Origin: Hymenolepis diminuta
Taxonomy: Eukaryota; Platyhelminthes; Cestoda; Cyclophyllidea; Hymenolepididae
Reading direction: 5' to 3'
Assembly: GCA_900708905.1 (NCBI GenBank)
Contig: CAADRB010000002.1
Location: 1,652,145-1,716,144, forward strand
Length of the DNA: 64,000 nt
The notes beneath the pieces were generated by a model that was given only the letters and a program-made list of their open reading frames with translations, had not been told where the DNA came from and searched no databases. The first letter of the stretch is position 1. The number at the start of each line of letters is the position of its first letter. Below, piece after piece: positions 1 to 13,860 of this stretch. The translations under genes and the position numbers were made by a program.

Positions 1-3000
1 TGCAGCCATAGCCTTACTTCAATAGTCACATATTGGTATAACACCTATCAGCTTAACAAGTGAATAGGTAAAGAGGGTTATTAAAATTTTGTCTTAGATA
101 CCAGTTATTCACGTTCAATGATGATTTCTATAAGCAACCTCTATAACATGATTCGATAATCGTTAAATTGTGTAAATGAAGACACAGTCATAAACAAGAC
201 TCGAATAAAACTCCACAGACTAAATCTAAAATGGGAAGAACCGATTATCATTTGGTTTAGTTGTCAATTACTATTGAAACGGTCAATATGGGAGTATTAA
301 TTTTACGATAAAAATGTAACGATCTTGGAGTTCTCTGTGTTGCTCTTATACCCGAAAGAAAACTTGCCTCCCACATCCATATTTCTGGACATGCGGAAAC
401 TATGGGGGAAATATATGTTATTCAACATATTTTGACTGGAATGTTAGATATTTGTTAGGATAAATAGGTTACTGAGTTTTCCGTTCTTTCCCTCTCCTGT
501 CAACACCATATGTCACTTAATATTTCAACGTGACTAACTTAATTAGTGCATAAGGCCGTATTTCAAGAAAGAAGAACTCCATTAAGCTAGCCAACTGTGG
601 TAGGTTAGGGTCACACACGTTAAAGGCCGTATATGCAGCTTCTGCTTCATCGTATAAGAAAAATTATACACATTTGCAATATAATCGGTTATAAAAGAGG
701 CCATCAGTTGAAGCTGATTACTTTAAATCCATAGAGTACCGGCAACTTCCAAACGTCTAATTGTAATTATAAAATGAGGTCTTCGAAAGGATCACTTTAA
801 ATCGGATTAAAGTGATTATCTTGAATATATATAACATAAGTTAAAAATAGAATTGGTTACTAACTTTATCCTCTTATCTAAGTTACCCAGGTATCAATTT
901 CCTAGCCTATTTGACCATAAATGTCTTCCCCCTAAAATTAATTTGAGAATAGACTCGGGTTAATTGGTTCTTCTTCTAGATTCTATCGATCATCATCAGA
1001 AACTATGTTGACAGAAGTCCACTTTATTAAAAGAATGTGAGAGACTTCAGTCTGCTGGCGAATGAAGATAAGTGTTTGTGGATTTCAAGGTACATTATTG
1101 GCATATATATACCTTCAATGTACAGATGCAGCACAAATTTTTGTGCGTTGATTTATGTAAGTTACAGCCGCCATGTCAGAGATCACGAGATATATGCTCA
1201 TAAGTGCACATTTAGAGGTGGGAACAGCCAACTGCAGTGGTTAATGCTTTTTAAATTATCATTGGTAGAATGAGAGTGGCACCAAAGTAGCATCTGTTCC
1301 AAGTTAAGTGTTGTTAGCACTTCCCTTAATGGAATTAATGCACTTCACACTGAATCCCATTCAAAGTAGACGTTAGAATGCAGTGTGTGAATTGGATTCA
1401 GATCACTACAAGATGATAATTAAAGTTGAGTGTGCAGAATCCGACAGGTTACTACAGATGTGGAAATCTAATGCTGATCAATTTTATCAAATTTGACACT
1501 TTAAATTCCAATCAGCCTCCAATTCACACTGTAATTGGAGTTTCAGAAGACTTAATAGCAACAATTTCATAAACTCAGTAAGAATGCTATCGCGAACTTG
1601 ACTTAACTTCTCAATTCCAGTGATTTAACTTAAGTACACTTACCTTCTCTCTTTTGTGTATTAAAACCAAGATAAAGCTCACTCGTAGAGCGGAAGATTT
1701 TTGACTGATGTTTTTCCTCATTTTCGCATCTTGATAAATTAATTTTATCTCTAGTAAAGAGCGAATTTTCTCGCCAGGCTTGCACACGCAATGCGTCGGC
1801 AAAGGCCGGGATTACTAAAGGATAAGCTCGAAGTCAATCTAAGGTAGGAGCTGGTTTTAGTTGGTCGTCATACCTCGCTCCCTCTGTCCTTTTGAGTTTA
1901 AAAGCGCGAGAGCTTACGCCCACATCGTCAGTGTCTTTGATGAGCCGGGAATAGGGAGGTGAGTGGGTGGGATGTAGAACTAATCCCTTCTACTTTCTCC
2001 CCTTTTCACCACCCATTAATTCATCATTAGTTAAGAGAGTTAGAAAGGGAAGTGGTACATTGGGTTGGCGCTTATAATTAACAAGGCGCCGCGAGTCATT
2101 GTCGGGCTTGGGATTAAGAAATAAAAGTCCTGGCTGGCAAGATCGAACAGGTTTATGTGGCTGCCCCTTTTAACTTAAATGCCACACCGTCTCTCTATAA
2201 AAACCCGAAATCGGCACCTTAAGCGGCATTTTACCTTAATAGTATATCTGATACGCGTTTTTTTAAGAACATTAACATATCTAGGGTTCAATTTCATAAA
2301 CGGGCGGCTATTTTAAATTCAGCGTGAAATTTGAGAATGTTCAATTGTATCAGCTATCTTATTTCTCTGAGCACTAAACTCTACCCACATTAATTAACTC
2401 CACCATCTTAAATTCATATACATTCGTATCAACCGACTAACTTCTTCCCTATTAAAACTACATGTGCAAGATGCAAATCATAGGTTATGGTAACTAATAG
2501 ATTTGTAAATACAAAGCAGGGAGTGACATCACTACCCAATCCTTTGAAATATGTAAATTGCATCTTCTTCTACTACCAGGCGAAAATGAAACATGGGTTT
2601 AAGAAAATGCAGAAAAATCATACATATCTTTGCGATTGAGAATCGGTATCTATAACTTTCATCCAGGTACCTATATAGCTAAGCTTTAACTGAGCAGAAT
2701 ACTCCCTGAAGGCTTTAAGGACGACCTAATTTATCCAGAAATCACTAGTTTCAAGACAGAGATCTCCGAATTTCACAGTCGACTCCCCTTTTCTAAGTAA
2801 ACAAAGGATTGTAAAATTTTGTACAGTTTAATTTAATGGAATTAATAATTCACATTCTAATATATCAATTTTTATCAGTTTATCAGATGAGTCCCTACAT
2901 GTTTCCAAAATTTTTAGCTAGGTCATCACTAATCTCTGAGGCCTAATTATCTCGACCTCACAGTAACGCTTCACTTTGTTCACAAACAATTCCTTCGAAG

Positions 3001-6000
3001 TTGAACATAAATCTTTCCAGATGAGGATCGTGAGTCAACCAGTTGTACGCCTCATATTCCTCAGTCTTTTTGGCAAAAATTATGACAAAGAAGGCCGAAA
3101 CAAGAACGAACCGTAAATGATGTACTGATGCTTTGAAGTTTTAGATCTACTAAAAATTCCAACTTTCATAAATTTTCTTCAGGGAGAAAGTTCATTATTA
3201 AATCAATGAAACCTTTATTCAAAAGAAATGAGGTGGGGGTGGAGGGAGGAGGAAGTAAATTTGGTGTAGATTGAGGAGAATCTAAATTAAATATGACCCA
3301 AGGGTATAGGTGGCTAAAGTGGTACTATCTAACTTCTGTTAACTTCTTTAATTCAAAAATACCAAAAAAAAGCAGAATTTCATGACGGAGTAAGAAAATA
3401 GGATTTGAACTCTTGACTTCAGTGATTTTGATGTTAATTCATTTCGCATTTTACGGTCTTAGCGGATGCCTGCATATATATATAGTAGTTCCTCAGCTTG
3501 TTGTGGTTACGAAGGTAGGTCTGACTGCCTTCCCATCGTTATATATTTTTCTACGATCTTCTTAATCATATAACAGCTGAGTCTCATAATGTTGCTGTGC
3601 ATTATTACATTTCATCATTTAACATTTTTTACGCGTTATTATCAGTTGAATTTTAAACTAGTAAGTTAAATTTCACTCATCTTCTTTAAATCTTCCAAGA
3701 ACTACAATTATCACCAAGGTAAATGAAAAAAGTGAATGAATCTAACATCCGATTCAATTTCTACTATTCTTAAGTCAACTCCATCTTTTCAAGTGCATGT
3801 CTTTTAAAAAGGAATTTTAACCAATTAATCCACAAAATAAACGGGTAAACCTCAGTGGAAATACCCATTAGCCAAAATGAAAGGTAAATCCAGGGAGAAA
3901 TTATATTCGCAAATTCATATTTTTGATTGCCATCTCATTTCCTCTCTTAAGGAGAGAGCCATCTCCTTCTTTTAATTTATCATGAATTCCTTTCTCATCC
4001 TCTGCTAGTTATATACTATCAGTAATGTTACCTTTTTCATCATTTCCTGTTTTAAAGCAAAACTACTGCATCTGAAACGTTTTCCTGCTCATATCTGGTT
4101 TTTCCTTATGAAAAATCTGCTTATTTTTTCCTCCTTGAGAAAAGTGAAATTGCTTGATTCATAGGCAAAATTGGAATGAGCAGGTGGAGATTATGTACTG
4201 TAGTTTAAATTTTGATGGGTTGTGAAAGGAAGAAAAATATGTCCTGTCAAGTAAGGCAAACCGATTTTTTATCACTTCATCAGCTTTCATTCAATATTAC
4301 ATTAATGCCTTTGCGATGCTATTCAGAGGAAAACTCAGTTAACCTTAGTCGATTGATGGCAGTTAGTGTTTCAAAAACCCTTTCAATTTTGAGGTTTTCG
4401 TGCTCTTTTCTTTTCTTCTATTGGGTTTTATCTGACAACTCAACAAACACAAGTTCCTTCTATTGAGATTCAAATTTATAAAATAAAACAATAAGCAGGC
4501 ATTCAAATAAGATCATTTTAATTATAACGGGAAATATGATTGATAGGAAGTTGATAAAGCTATGCTTACAGCCACAGCGCTTATATTTGTTCTCGGGATA
4601 ATCAATTCTCTAGGTTGCCTCTAGGTCTCTCATTAACCTTATGCGGACGCAAACCGATCCCGAGTTGGTAGTGTTTTGTAGTAACTGTACAAATGTCTTA
4701 TCTCTCCGGGCCTGAGTCAGTTGTAGCCTAGTGATATTCGGTAGTACACAGATCATAGCAGTGTCGAAGAGTCCTATATTTAAAAAATGAGTAGTGAAGA
4801 AAACATATGCGCTTATTCCTTTCTTCCAATTTTTTATCAAAGATCGATTGGCCGAGCCTATTCTTAATTTAGAGGTTTTGAATTTCGAAATACCAGTTAA
4901 CAGTCGTTATCTTCGAGTATGAAATAAGTTTGGGTCTCAACCCTGATTGTCCAGCAGCAAATCTTCATGTGGTGACGTCATACACCCAGTTGTCTTCCAA
5001 ATTGTCAACTTATGCAATTTATTTTAATTATTTTCTTAATATTTTAATATGGTAAAAAAAGCTTCTTTTGTCTTAATCTTAATTTTATGCGCATCTTTAT
5101 CTAAGTCGTACGTTGAGGAAATAAAAAAAGTCAGTTGTCAGTTTGACTGACAAGAAATCATGAATCTAAGCAACTTGGTAGTATTGAGGAGATTAAAGCG
5201 ACAGAGTAAGACTGGCAACACAAATGAGACCTGCATATTATCAAGTGGGGCTACCACCGATTGGAAATGATTAATAATATCTGATGAATAAAAACACTAT
5301 ATTTCCAATTTATCCTTTGGTAACCCATAACAAGGCAGACAAAATTGAAAATTTCATTGTGAAAGAGTAACTAAAATCGGTTAACAGTTCAACAAACTCT
5401 ATTGGGGATAAGATGAAAAAGACACTGAGAGCAACGGCATGGTATCAAAGAATCTCATTTCATTTGATTTTTGGAGTCGGGTTGTAAAATATACACTAAA
5501 TGGATAGCTCACATTCCAAAATTCACATTTCATGATTTGTCCTCAAGATTGCAACAAATGCTTGTCGACGGTGTTCAGTGATTACTGACCAGTATTATTT
5601 AATCAAGAAGGGTAGGTGTTGCCGCTTCAATTCATTTTTTTTCTTCCAACAGTCAAAAATTTGTAGTACCAGCACACTCTGACTCATTTGACTGCTCGAT
5701 CTCTTTCCTACTGGCTTATACCTCTGCCCAAACTGTCAGTAGCTTATAAACTAACAAAGGGTGCTTGTTTCTCACAACCGAAGTTGTCCTCTCCAGTCCC
5801 TCTTCCTACACCTTCTTCATTTCTCGTTCATTTCCAATTGTCCAATTTGCAAGAGGCCCTACTTAACTCTTGATGTTCTCACTCCTGTTAGCCTTAAAAC
5901 GACAATTAATTCTAAGAGAGGATACCAAGTCTAATTCAGTCTGGCTCCTCAAGTAGCTTCATTAGCGGGATTAGTACTACTTTAAATTCGCTTAATAAAT

Positions 6001-6724
6001 TAATATTATTTGATTTTGAATATTTAGTTAAATATTGAATTAAATTATACTACCATTCATCTGAGTCTTCTAACAATTTAAATAATATAATATGTATTTG
6101 GATACAAAGGTAAATATAAATTAAAATATCATTTGGAAAAAGTATTACACAAAAAAATACGAATTTTACCTAAATTTGTAGAAAAAGTTTTAAACAACTA
6201 AGGCAATAAATATGATGAGAGGGAAGTGAGCCGAAAAGCGAAGCTCCATTAATCAATGTCCAGTTCGGGAATGTTTTCTCTTGATTAATTTTCTACCCTT
6301 GGGAAAAAGGGGTTGTTTAAATCTTGAGTGGCTACGTTTATGTCACGGTTGACATATTTTTTTATTCTTTTATGAAATAAAGATCTTAATCACTTTTGAA
6401 AAAGAAACTTTACGATAACTGTGATTAGGCATAGATCTGTTTGCCATGATTACTAAGGGTATAAAATAATGTAATAATAATTTTAATGAGACTTATTTCG
6501 GTCGAAGAAAAATTCTAATCTTAGTCTGAGGAAAAAAATAAATACGCATTTCTCATTAAGTTAAAACAAGGATCACGTAAATTTTTACATAGCTCAGTTG
6601 CGTGTGATTGCTCCACTATCTACAACTTCCAAATGCGTGATTTCTTGACAACTTTTGTGATTCGCTTCACCGTTACTATAAACATCAATAGTAATAATTT
6701 TACTGTCATATCAAAGCCCGTTAA
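1..6724. other. AT-rich stretch with no recognisable gene
   Basis: Open frames here are short (under about 90 codons), are not supported by splice signals and resemble no family I know. The sequence is AT-rich, with runs of T and A and a few short polypurine tracts (for example near 3230-3260). It could be intergenic or lie inside a long intron of a gene whose exons are outside the window. I see no RNA gene or tandem repeat of note. Confidence 0.5.
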
Positions 6725-6895
6725 AAGAAGTGCTCACAGTACTTAACTCGGGTAGAGAGACAGTATGATGGAGCCGTCCTTTCTAGAAACACACATTCTG
6801 CCACCTGTCTTATCGATAAGAAGTAATCAGGGCGGTTGGTCACCAACACCACTGGATGTGCATTGATTAGCATTAATCCTGACCTCCTGCGCTAT
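6725..6895 (-). repeat. Degraded tRNA-derived SINE-like copy
   Basis: Read on the minus strand, this stretch shares its body with the better copies at 30415, 61500 and 20080. It has the segment equivalent to 'atgaccaaccgc' (seen here on the plus strand as 'gcggttggtcac' at about 6832), a 'tctgccacc'-like block, and a terminal 'acttaactcggg' block. The tRNA-like head is badly eroded. It is assigned by eye to the same dispersed family. Confidence 0.5.
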
Positions 6896-7829
6896 TTTAA
6901 CTATCTACGAAGAATATTAATTTTTTAATAATAGGGACTCATTAAAACGATGAAAATAGTATGTAACCTAAATATAGGTCGAAGGACTGGTAATAATAAA
7001 GTCATCTGAGTTCCGCATTAATTAAGTTCACTTCCTTGACGTATGGGGCATAGTTCGATGCATTACGAGCTAACACTCCGTAGTTCGCACTTTAAGCTCT
7101 AACTTCCAGATGCCTAAATAGTAGCACATGTCTTCAGTTTTAAAGTAGACTCGTGGGCAGCTTGAGGTGAGAGGTTGGTCAAACTACCTTGGCATTCTGT
7201 TTATTCAGATAGCCAGAGTGAATAGTTAAAAAATTGCTTGGCGATCGATTTCATCTAATTAGCATTATTTGTAAATATTAAAGAATATAATAATTTTACT
7301 TGCAAATTTTAAGCTTATAATTTCATCTGCCGTTAATCGTATTTGAATGAATGAATGTTTTGAGTTATTATAAAGGCTCGTTTCACTGTTTTTTTCAGTC
7401 TCGAAAACCTTGATCCAATGTGCAACAATATGAAATTGTTAGACGCAACCAAAGATAAAGAAAAAGCGGAAACTAAACACCGCATAAAATCTTGAGTCCA
7501 AAAATCAAGGGTTTAAAGTCGTTCATCAGAGAAAATCTCATTTTCCAACCAAGCCAAACTTTCAGAATGCATGAAAAAATATCGAAGTGCTCAAATAAGT
7601 CGGCCACATAACTCTGCTCTTTCTAAAATCCTTATTAACGCCTGTCTTCGCAAAAATCTTTATTATGAGCTTGTGTTCTATAAGTGATTGTAATAACCTA
7701 ATTATTCGTGTAAATCGTCTTTACTTAATTAAATAAAACTGAAAGAAATAAAATCCTATTGTTCTTTTTAAGTGATTCATATATCATCTCTATCTTAAAT
7801 CGATGGAAAACTTGTAAGTGGAGCTTCAC

Positions 7830-9010
7830 CAGGAAAAGTAAGAGAATTAAAATGAGTTACAAAGAGAGGTACTAGTTACTTTAAAAGGAACAGCTTGGGG
7901 TAGCTTGGGGCTACCAAGAGTTTTCCAAGCCTCATTTCAAACCACAGTGATGCCTCACCCAGTGTCAACCTGCAGCTCAAGAAATATCTCATTAATGCAT
8001 AGGGTTTCATAGCAACGTCTACTTATAGTAGCCTGCATCGTGGTTGGTATGCCATGCGCTTGGCGATGGTGAGCCTGATAAGGGCCTCTCCCTTAGCTTG
8101 AGTAGGGTCGTCGTTGACTGATATGGCAGAATTCCTCCTCGCGTCCGTACGAATTGCAGTCTTGGCACTGATATTTAAAGAAAGGACAATCTTTATAGAG
8201 GTGAAAACCGCCACAAAATTGGCACCTCGGTTTATATTTAGATTTATTGGGATATGTCTACTGTGCCTGAGGCTGTGGCATAGGGTTATTTAAGTCGATC
8301 GATCAATTTCAGGTTTCTTGATTAGGCATGCTCGAGTTTCATTGCTTTCAATCATGTTCGAGTCGGCGATGAGACTCCAAAAATTGTTTTATTCATCCAC
8401 CAGATTGTGTTGTATAACATCTGGGTTCTTATCTAGAACAGACAACAATTTTAGAAGAATTTCCGCATAACACGCGGGACGAAGACCCTGAATGAAAACA
8501 AGGCACCTGAATTGATCCTCCTTCATCGATTTATACGAGAATGCGTTCCGCATTTGATCCACAATGACTGTATACTTCGCGTATGGCCTAAGCTAGGTGT
8601 TGTCACCAAACACCTCGCATTTTTCGACCGTCTCCTCGAACGTTAAGTCCTTCGGTGAAAGTGGTAGAAGATAGGGCAGGTAGAGATTGTGGTTACTTTT
8701 GTCGAACTTCCGGAACGGTATGATCATTATAGCTTCGTCAGGTTAGCCTGCCATTAACGTTCCAATTCCAAGCACACCACGTCGCAAATACTTCACTTAC
8801 AGAGGATTCATGATGGAACTCGCCAACATTCTTAATGTAGTTCTCAGGAGCCCTATCAGGTTTCGATAACTTCAGCTGTCCCATGATGGTTCGAACAATG
8901 GCCTTAATTTTCGCAATTTTGATTGAGTCCATCTCACCTGCATCGCCAGATCTGTTACAACGAAACAACCTAGAAGTCCTGATAGTAATCTCGCAAAACA
9001 ATCAATCAGG
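7830..9010 (-). pseudogene. Decayed Ty3/Gypsy retrotransposon fragment (gag to protease)
   Basis: Translating the minus strand from about 9.0 kb leftwards gives, in order, a capsid-like region (a phenylalanine/aspartate-rich block near 8800 and a 'SPKDLTFEETVEKCEVFGD' stretch near 8650), a phrase of the form FRCLVFIQGLRPACYAEI near 8510, then a zinc knuckle CX2CX3HX4C near 8225-8185 followed by a second CX2C. Near 7960 comes a retropepsin-like LQVDTG, whose next codon is a stop, then a WKTLGSPKL-like segment. This order is that of Gypsy gag followed by protease. In-frame stops and frame changes occur throughout, so the fragment cannot encode a working polyprotein. I see no reverse transcriptase, integrase or long terminal repeats nearby, so it is a truncated relic. 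The family call rests on motif order only. Confidence 0.7.
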
Positions 9011-12000
9011 AAAATTTGATAATGTAGGAACTTAACACAGAAGCCAATAATCCATGGCAGAACACAAAGCACTTTATGGCAATCACTCGCGTACTAACGA
9101 AACCAAACTCAATCAGTATCGGCGTAAACAAATAGACATAATTTTAAATTGTCATTTACCGATGGGGAAATTAAAAAGGAAATGACATTTTTATTTACTG
9201 AAGAAATATTAGAAACGAAGAAAAGTTATTATCATTTCTTCTAGCAACTACATTGATGTAAAAGTATATTTTCGCTCCCAAATTCCAGATGTAATTATTT
9301 GCTAATTGTGTCTCAAATTAAACGAGTTCCCTACAGCATAGTCTGTTCAATTTGATTCCATGAATTCATGTTGTCTCCTTTCAAATCACCATTTGTTTAG
9401 TTTCAACTAAACCATTAAAGGCGCATAAACGTAGGGGGCAATTTCGTTCTCAGCCAAAATTCAATTAAACCGACGTCTCTATAACGAGCTAATTTGGAAT
9501 TCACGTGTGATGCTCTAGTGGGCTAGTCCTAAATCTAACATTTTCCCCCATTTTTTGCCTACGAAATTCAAAATTTGTCTGTGATTTCAAAATAGACTGT
9601 GTATGTTTAAGATTTCATTTGTACTGAGCAATTATTTAAAAAAGATTCTAGCAATCATTGTTTACACGAATTCATAAAAAAAATTAAAGATATATATTAA
9701 GAATCAAAATGTTTTGTCTACTTATTATTACAAACCGCAATGCTACAAGGTCTGTACAGGTTTTAATCATGGGACAGAATTTGATGAAATGATGGTCGAA
9801 TAGGAGAATAATAATGGAGCCAGATTGTGAGAAGTTTTAATTTACTCGATTTACGTAAGCATTAGATTCTCCACTTTCTCAAGAGAACTGTCATTCACAA
9901 AGCAATATCCACACGTTTCGAAGGTCAATTTTCATGATTTGATCTCTGGGTTGCTGGATGATTTCATGACACTGCCTTGTTGATTAATTGATTTTATTGA
10001 GATGCTGATCAACCACTTTCACTCATATGCAACCTTTTACAGCCATGAACGAGTAAATGAGACCAATAAAGGCATTTTAACATAGCAAAGTTCACTAATA
10101 ATTTATTTGACATTGTATGATATTTAATTTGATATCTTAATGATTTAAATAGGTGTTCAGTTACATTAATTAGAGTACGTTCTAGTTTTCTACAGTTTGT
10201 TTTACTGATAAAAAATGAAGAAAAGATTGTATCCGATCGAAATATTTGTAAAACAAAGCTTCACTTTCTATAGTATCGAGATCGTTAAAATTCACCTTCA
10301 TTATCATCATCTAATGGAATTAATGCTACTGCTAAATTTAAAAATAAATCGAATTAAAAATTGAAAAGAGGATAACAAAAATTTCTTGCGGATAATATGA
10401 AGCTTATCCGTTATTATTAATATTCACAACAATGTAAAACTTTTTCACAATTTTAATCAAGGGAAAACATTTAAATAATTAAATTGTTTAATATGGGTTA
10501 GGAGCAGAAGCTGGAGTAGAAGCATAAAGTAAATTAAGACACTAAAAGATTATTTATTTTTTCAATCCACTCCTAGATTCTTTCGATTGCCCACTTTTTA
10601 GTTAATACGTTATGCTCTTGTAGTGACAACCCCATCGGTCAATCAGTTTTTTACTTCTTCGTATGGGTAAATTTCCCCCCGACCGATACACATGTAGTTA
10701 CACCTGTAATTTTATACGAATTTGTAAATCCTCCTCACTTACTTTGAACTTATGACAAAACACCCCTATATGAAATCACCACTTTTTACGACTATTTTAA
10801 CCTCTTTAAATCTATTGCATCCAATTCAGTCCTTTCAAATCCCTCATTCTTGTTCCTCTAGGTTAGAGACTTATCGTTTGTACTGTAGTGAGCGCTGACA
10901 TGCCTTGCACCCTAACATTCCAAATTTCAAATATCAGGACTCAACTCTTTGGTTTTTCAAGTAATATTTTATGTCTAGGATTGTGTTGACCTATGGCTTA
11001 AATTAAGTAGTTGCTTCTAATCAATACCTTCAAATAATACATTATTTTCATAGTAACATTTAAAGAACCCATTAAATAAAATATATTATATTTTTGTTTC
11101 ATTGTTGTGTTTATTATGCTTAATATTCAGTCCTAACGAACAAAATGTTGGAGTGCCTCTCGTTCATCCTGTTAAGCTCCATTCAATTTAGTTAATACCC
11201 CGCCGTTTTAGTGGGAGATTAGCACTTAATTACTGTGTAGATTCGCTTAGGGAGGTGAAGGTTTAAGAAAGCCCTCTGTTCTATCCATAGCTTGCTGCAT
11301 TTTGTCCACCCCAAAACTAATATGCAAATGGATCTTAAGCCTCTTGCCTTGTCTTCCCTCCTCTTCCCTATCAGCCCCTCTTTATCCCTCCTCTTTTGCT
11401 CTCGCACACGCTCTCGTTATTTTTGTATCCATTTATATCTCCCACCTTTAGAATATTTCTCCTGCTTCTGGTTATTCATCTTACTCTTTAAGAAAAGCAA
11501 CACGGTCGAGTTGTCTGAAGCTGGTTATATTAGTTTTTTCCATAAGACTGGAGAAGGTTAAATAAAAACTGAAGGAATAAAATGCATAATTTATGCAGGC
11601 GCAAAGAATACACCGTAATGAAATGAGTGTTTCTGATATATAAAGCTGAAGTTGCTCGAGCGAAATAATATCTAAAGAAGTAAATAAGTGGAATAATCCA
11701 ATTTAACAATACAGACGACTTTGTTTCTTTATTTTTAAGCTTAAAGTTTATGTTTTTTTGAGAAAAGTAAAATGAGTTTTTCCTTCAAAGGACATTTGAA
11801 CATTTCCCCTTGTGGTGATAGAAGTTAACGTAGCGTTTTACCTTTTGTGGGAGTTTAGGAAGATTTTCTACCATCCAATAGTTGAGTTTAGTCGACTGAG
11901 CTAGTTAAATTAATAAAATCTAACAAACAGAATTGCCTAATTGGGAACACATTAATCTGCACATTCGATTTTAGAATGCATAGAAACATTCTTCCATTCT

Positions 12001-13552
12001 ATATCATGTATTCATTGCCATTGTTATTTTTATAATTTCTCCGTTGCTCACTTATGTAAGTATGACTCTCCTATACTGTAGTACTGCTAGGAGATGTAGT
12101 TCTACTGTTATAATGTATTTTCCCACTAGATATCCATCCAGATTCAAAGAGAGAAGGCAAACCAAATGTGCGGTTACTTCAATGTCGTTTCATTGACTTT
12201 TTAACCAGACTGTTTATAGGACAATGTCATAAATGCCTATCCCAGTAAAGGGGGAGGGGAGATTTGTCAGGATTAACTGTCCAAGGACTCGATCCAGCAT
12301 ACACCCGCATGTTGATGTGATATAGACCACCCCGAATGTATTACTCATCATTTGAAAATACAAAGGTTCTTGGCTTTATTTTGATGGCGCTTTGTCAATT
12401 ATATTTCTATCTGTGCTTTAATGAAGCGAATATTTCTTGAATTAATTTTTGACTTGTTTTATGGAACTTTCTCAGGAATATAGCAAGAATTTTAACGGAA
12501 TTGCCTTGAAGGCTTCATTGATGAATTCGCAAATTTTAAAGGAAAAATACTCCAACTACAGCATGGCATACTTGGCATACATTTAGATGCCTTAGATGAA
12601 AAAATTGCATTCGATTATTTAATTGAGATCGAACTGAAAGTCTCAGATTAGTCCAGTACCTTCTTTTCAGATCCCAAACGGCACAAATGTATTGATTTTA
12701 AATTCCTTTCGTCCTATCAAGGCACCAAGCCCAATCAGAAAAAACAAAATCTATCTTGACTGATCCTCTCTTCCACTCAATTACATCCTCAGAATCAAAA
12801 ATACCGTGTCATGGCTTACTTACCAGCATCATATGGACCTGGTTGCCAGTTAGAAATTCCGGAATCGAGGAAAGTAGATAATCAAAAATACCGATCAAAA
12901 TGATAACGAAATATATTATCGCACTGGACAAGATTCAAATTCTAATTTCTTTTAGCAGATTTTGGGAGCTATTTATTCCCCAGAAATGGAGTTGCTGGCC
13001 CTTGCCTTCTCTCTCCTCCATGAGCAGAGTTAAATTTATTCTTGTTACTTTAATTCACTTTAAATCGGTCCCCAAAATAAACCATCTATCAGAGTGGTAT
13101 CGTTTATTAGGGAAACATTTATTTTCATCTTGTATTATTTTGCAAATAAATTCGAACAAAACTCAGTTAACTGAGCTTCTCAAACACGCAGAATCGAGTA
13201 GGTGGAGAATGTAGGTAGATAGATAGATAGAGAGAGGAAGAAAATCTGCGAAATGTAATCTCTGTTAATCTGCAGTAGCAGAAGCAACATAAGAAAAAAG
13301 TTGGAAGAGGAACAAAGTTGCTGCAGCAGCAGCCTACCGCCTTCTCCGCCTCGCACACACAGGTTGGTGGAGAAAGAGATTTCGACAAAGAAATGAGATT
13401 TTTCTATTCTTTTCTTCTTCTCTCACATTTCAACAAACCAGTTTGACTGTAAATGGGATTGTCTGATAAATTGTTATTAATCTTTAATACTTTGTTAAGT
13501 ATAATTAACAAAATATTGTTTTGGCATTGTGAAGAACTCTTAGAATTCCTTT
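9011..13552. other. No gene seen
   Basis: AT-rich DNA. The open frames at 11219-11407 and 11292-11561 overlap on opposite strands in a pyrimidine-rich tract and look like chance. A weak SINE-like remnant may lie near 12270-12340, but I could not align it convincingly. Confidence 0.5.
13214..13238. repeat. Short (GATA/AGAT) microsatellite
   Basis: A run of about four 'agat' units followed by 'agagag' can be read directly at this position. It is short and imperfect. Confidence 0.7.
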
Positions 13553-13860
13553 GGCGCAGTGGTTGAGTCACTTACCTATCTGCTGAATCAGAGATCACAA
13601 AACTGATGCTCATTGAAGCTCTCTCGATGAAATGGCTGGTCAACGGCACCGATTACGATAAGAGTTTCTCTAAAGGGAGACTTCTGGATATCTTTCTCCT
13701 ACCCTATTCAAGTGAACACTTTCCCTAGTGGGTTTGGAGTGTTTTCTGAGTAAATTCCTTGCAGGGATTATAGAACCAGTTGGTCCGCTGAGTGGAATCG
13801 TTTTCTAATATTACTCTCAGCCGAATTAAGAGTATCTTAGTACGCCTTCTGCCGTCTCAT
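13553..13860 (+). repeat. tRNA-derived SINE-like copy
   Basis: The copy starts with an A-box-like 'ttggcgcagtggttgag' and continues with 'atcagagatcacaaaactg', which corresponds to the B-box region of the family (consensus close to 'atcagagatcacgggttcga'). It then shows 'ggctggtcaacggcac' in the position of the shared 'atgaccaaccgcac' body. The downstream part is diverged but keeps the 'cagccgaattaag'-like end seen in other copies. Confidence 0.6.

Noticed and set aside
8738..9072. Two overlapping minus-strand open frames as genes
   Set aside because: They belong to the decayed Gypsy gag region.
12900..13214. 104-codon plus-strand open frame
   Set aside because: No recognisable motif, no splice support and AT-driven residue content.
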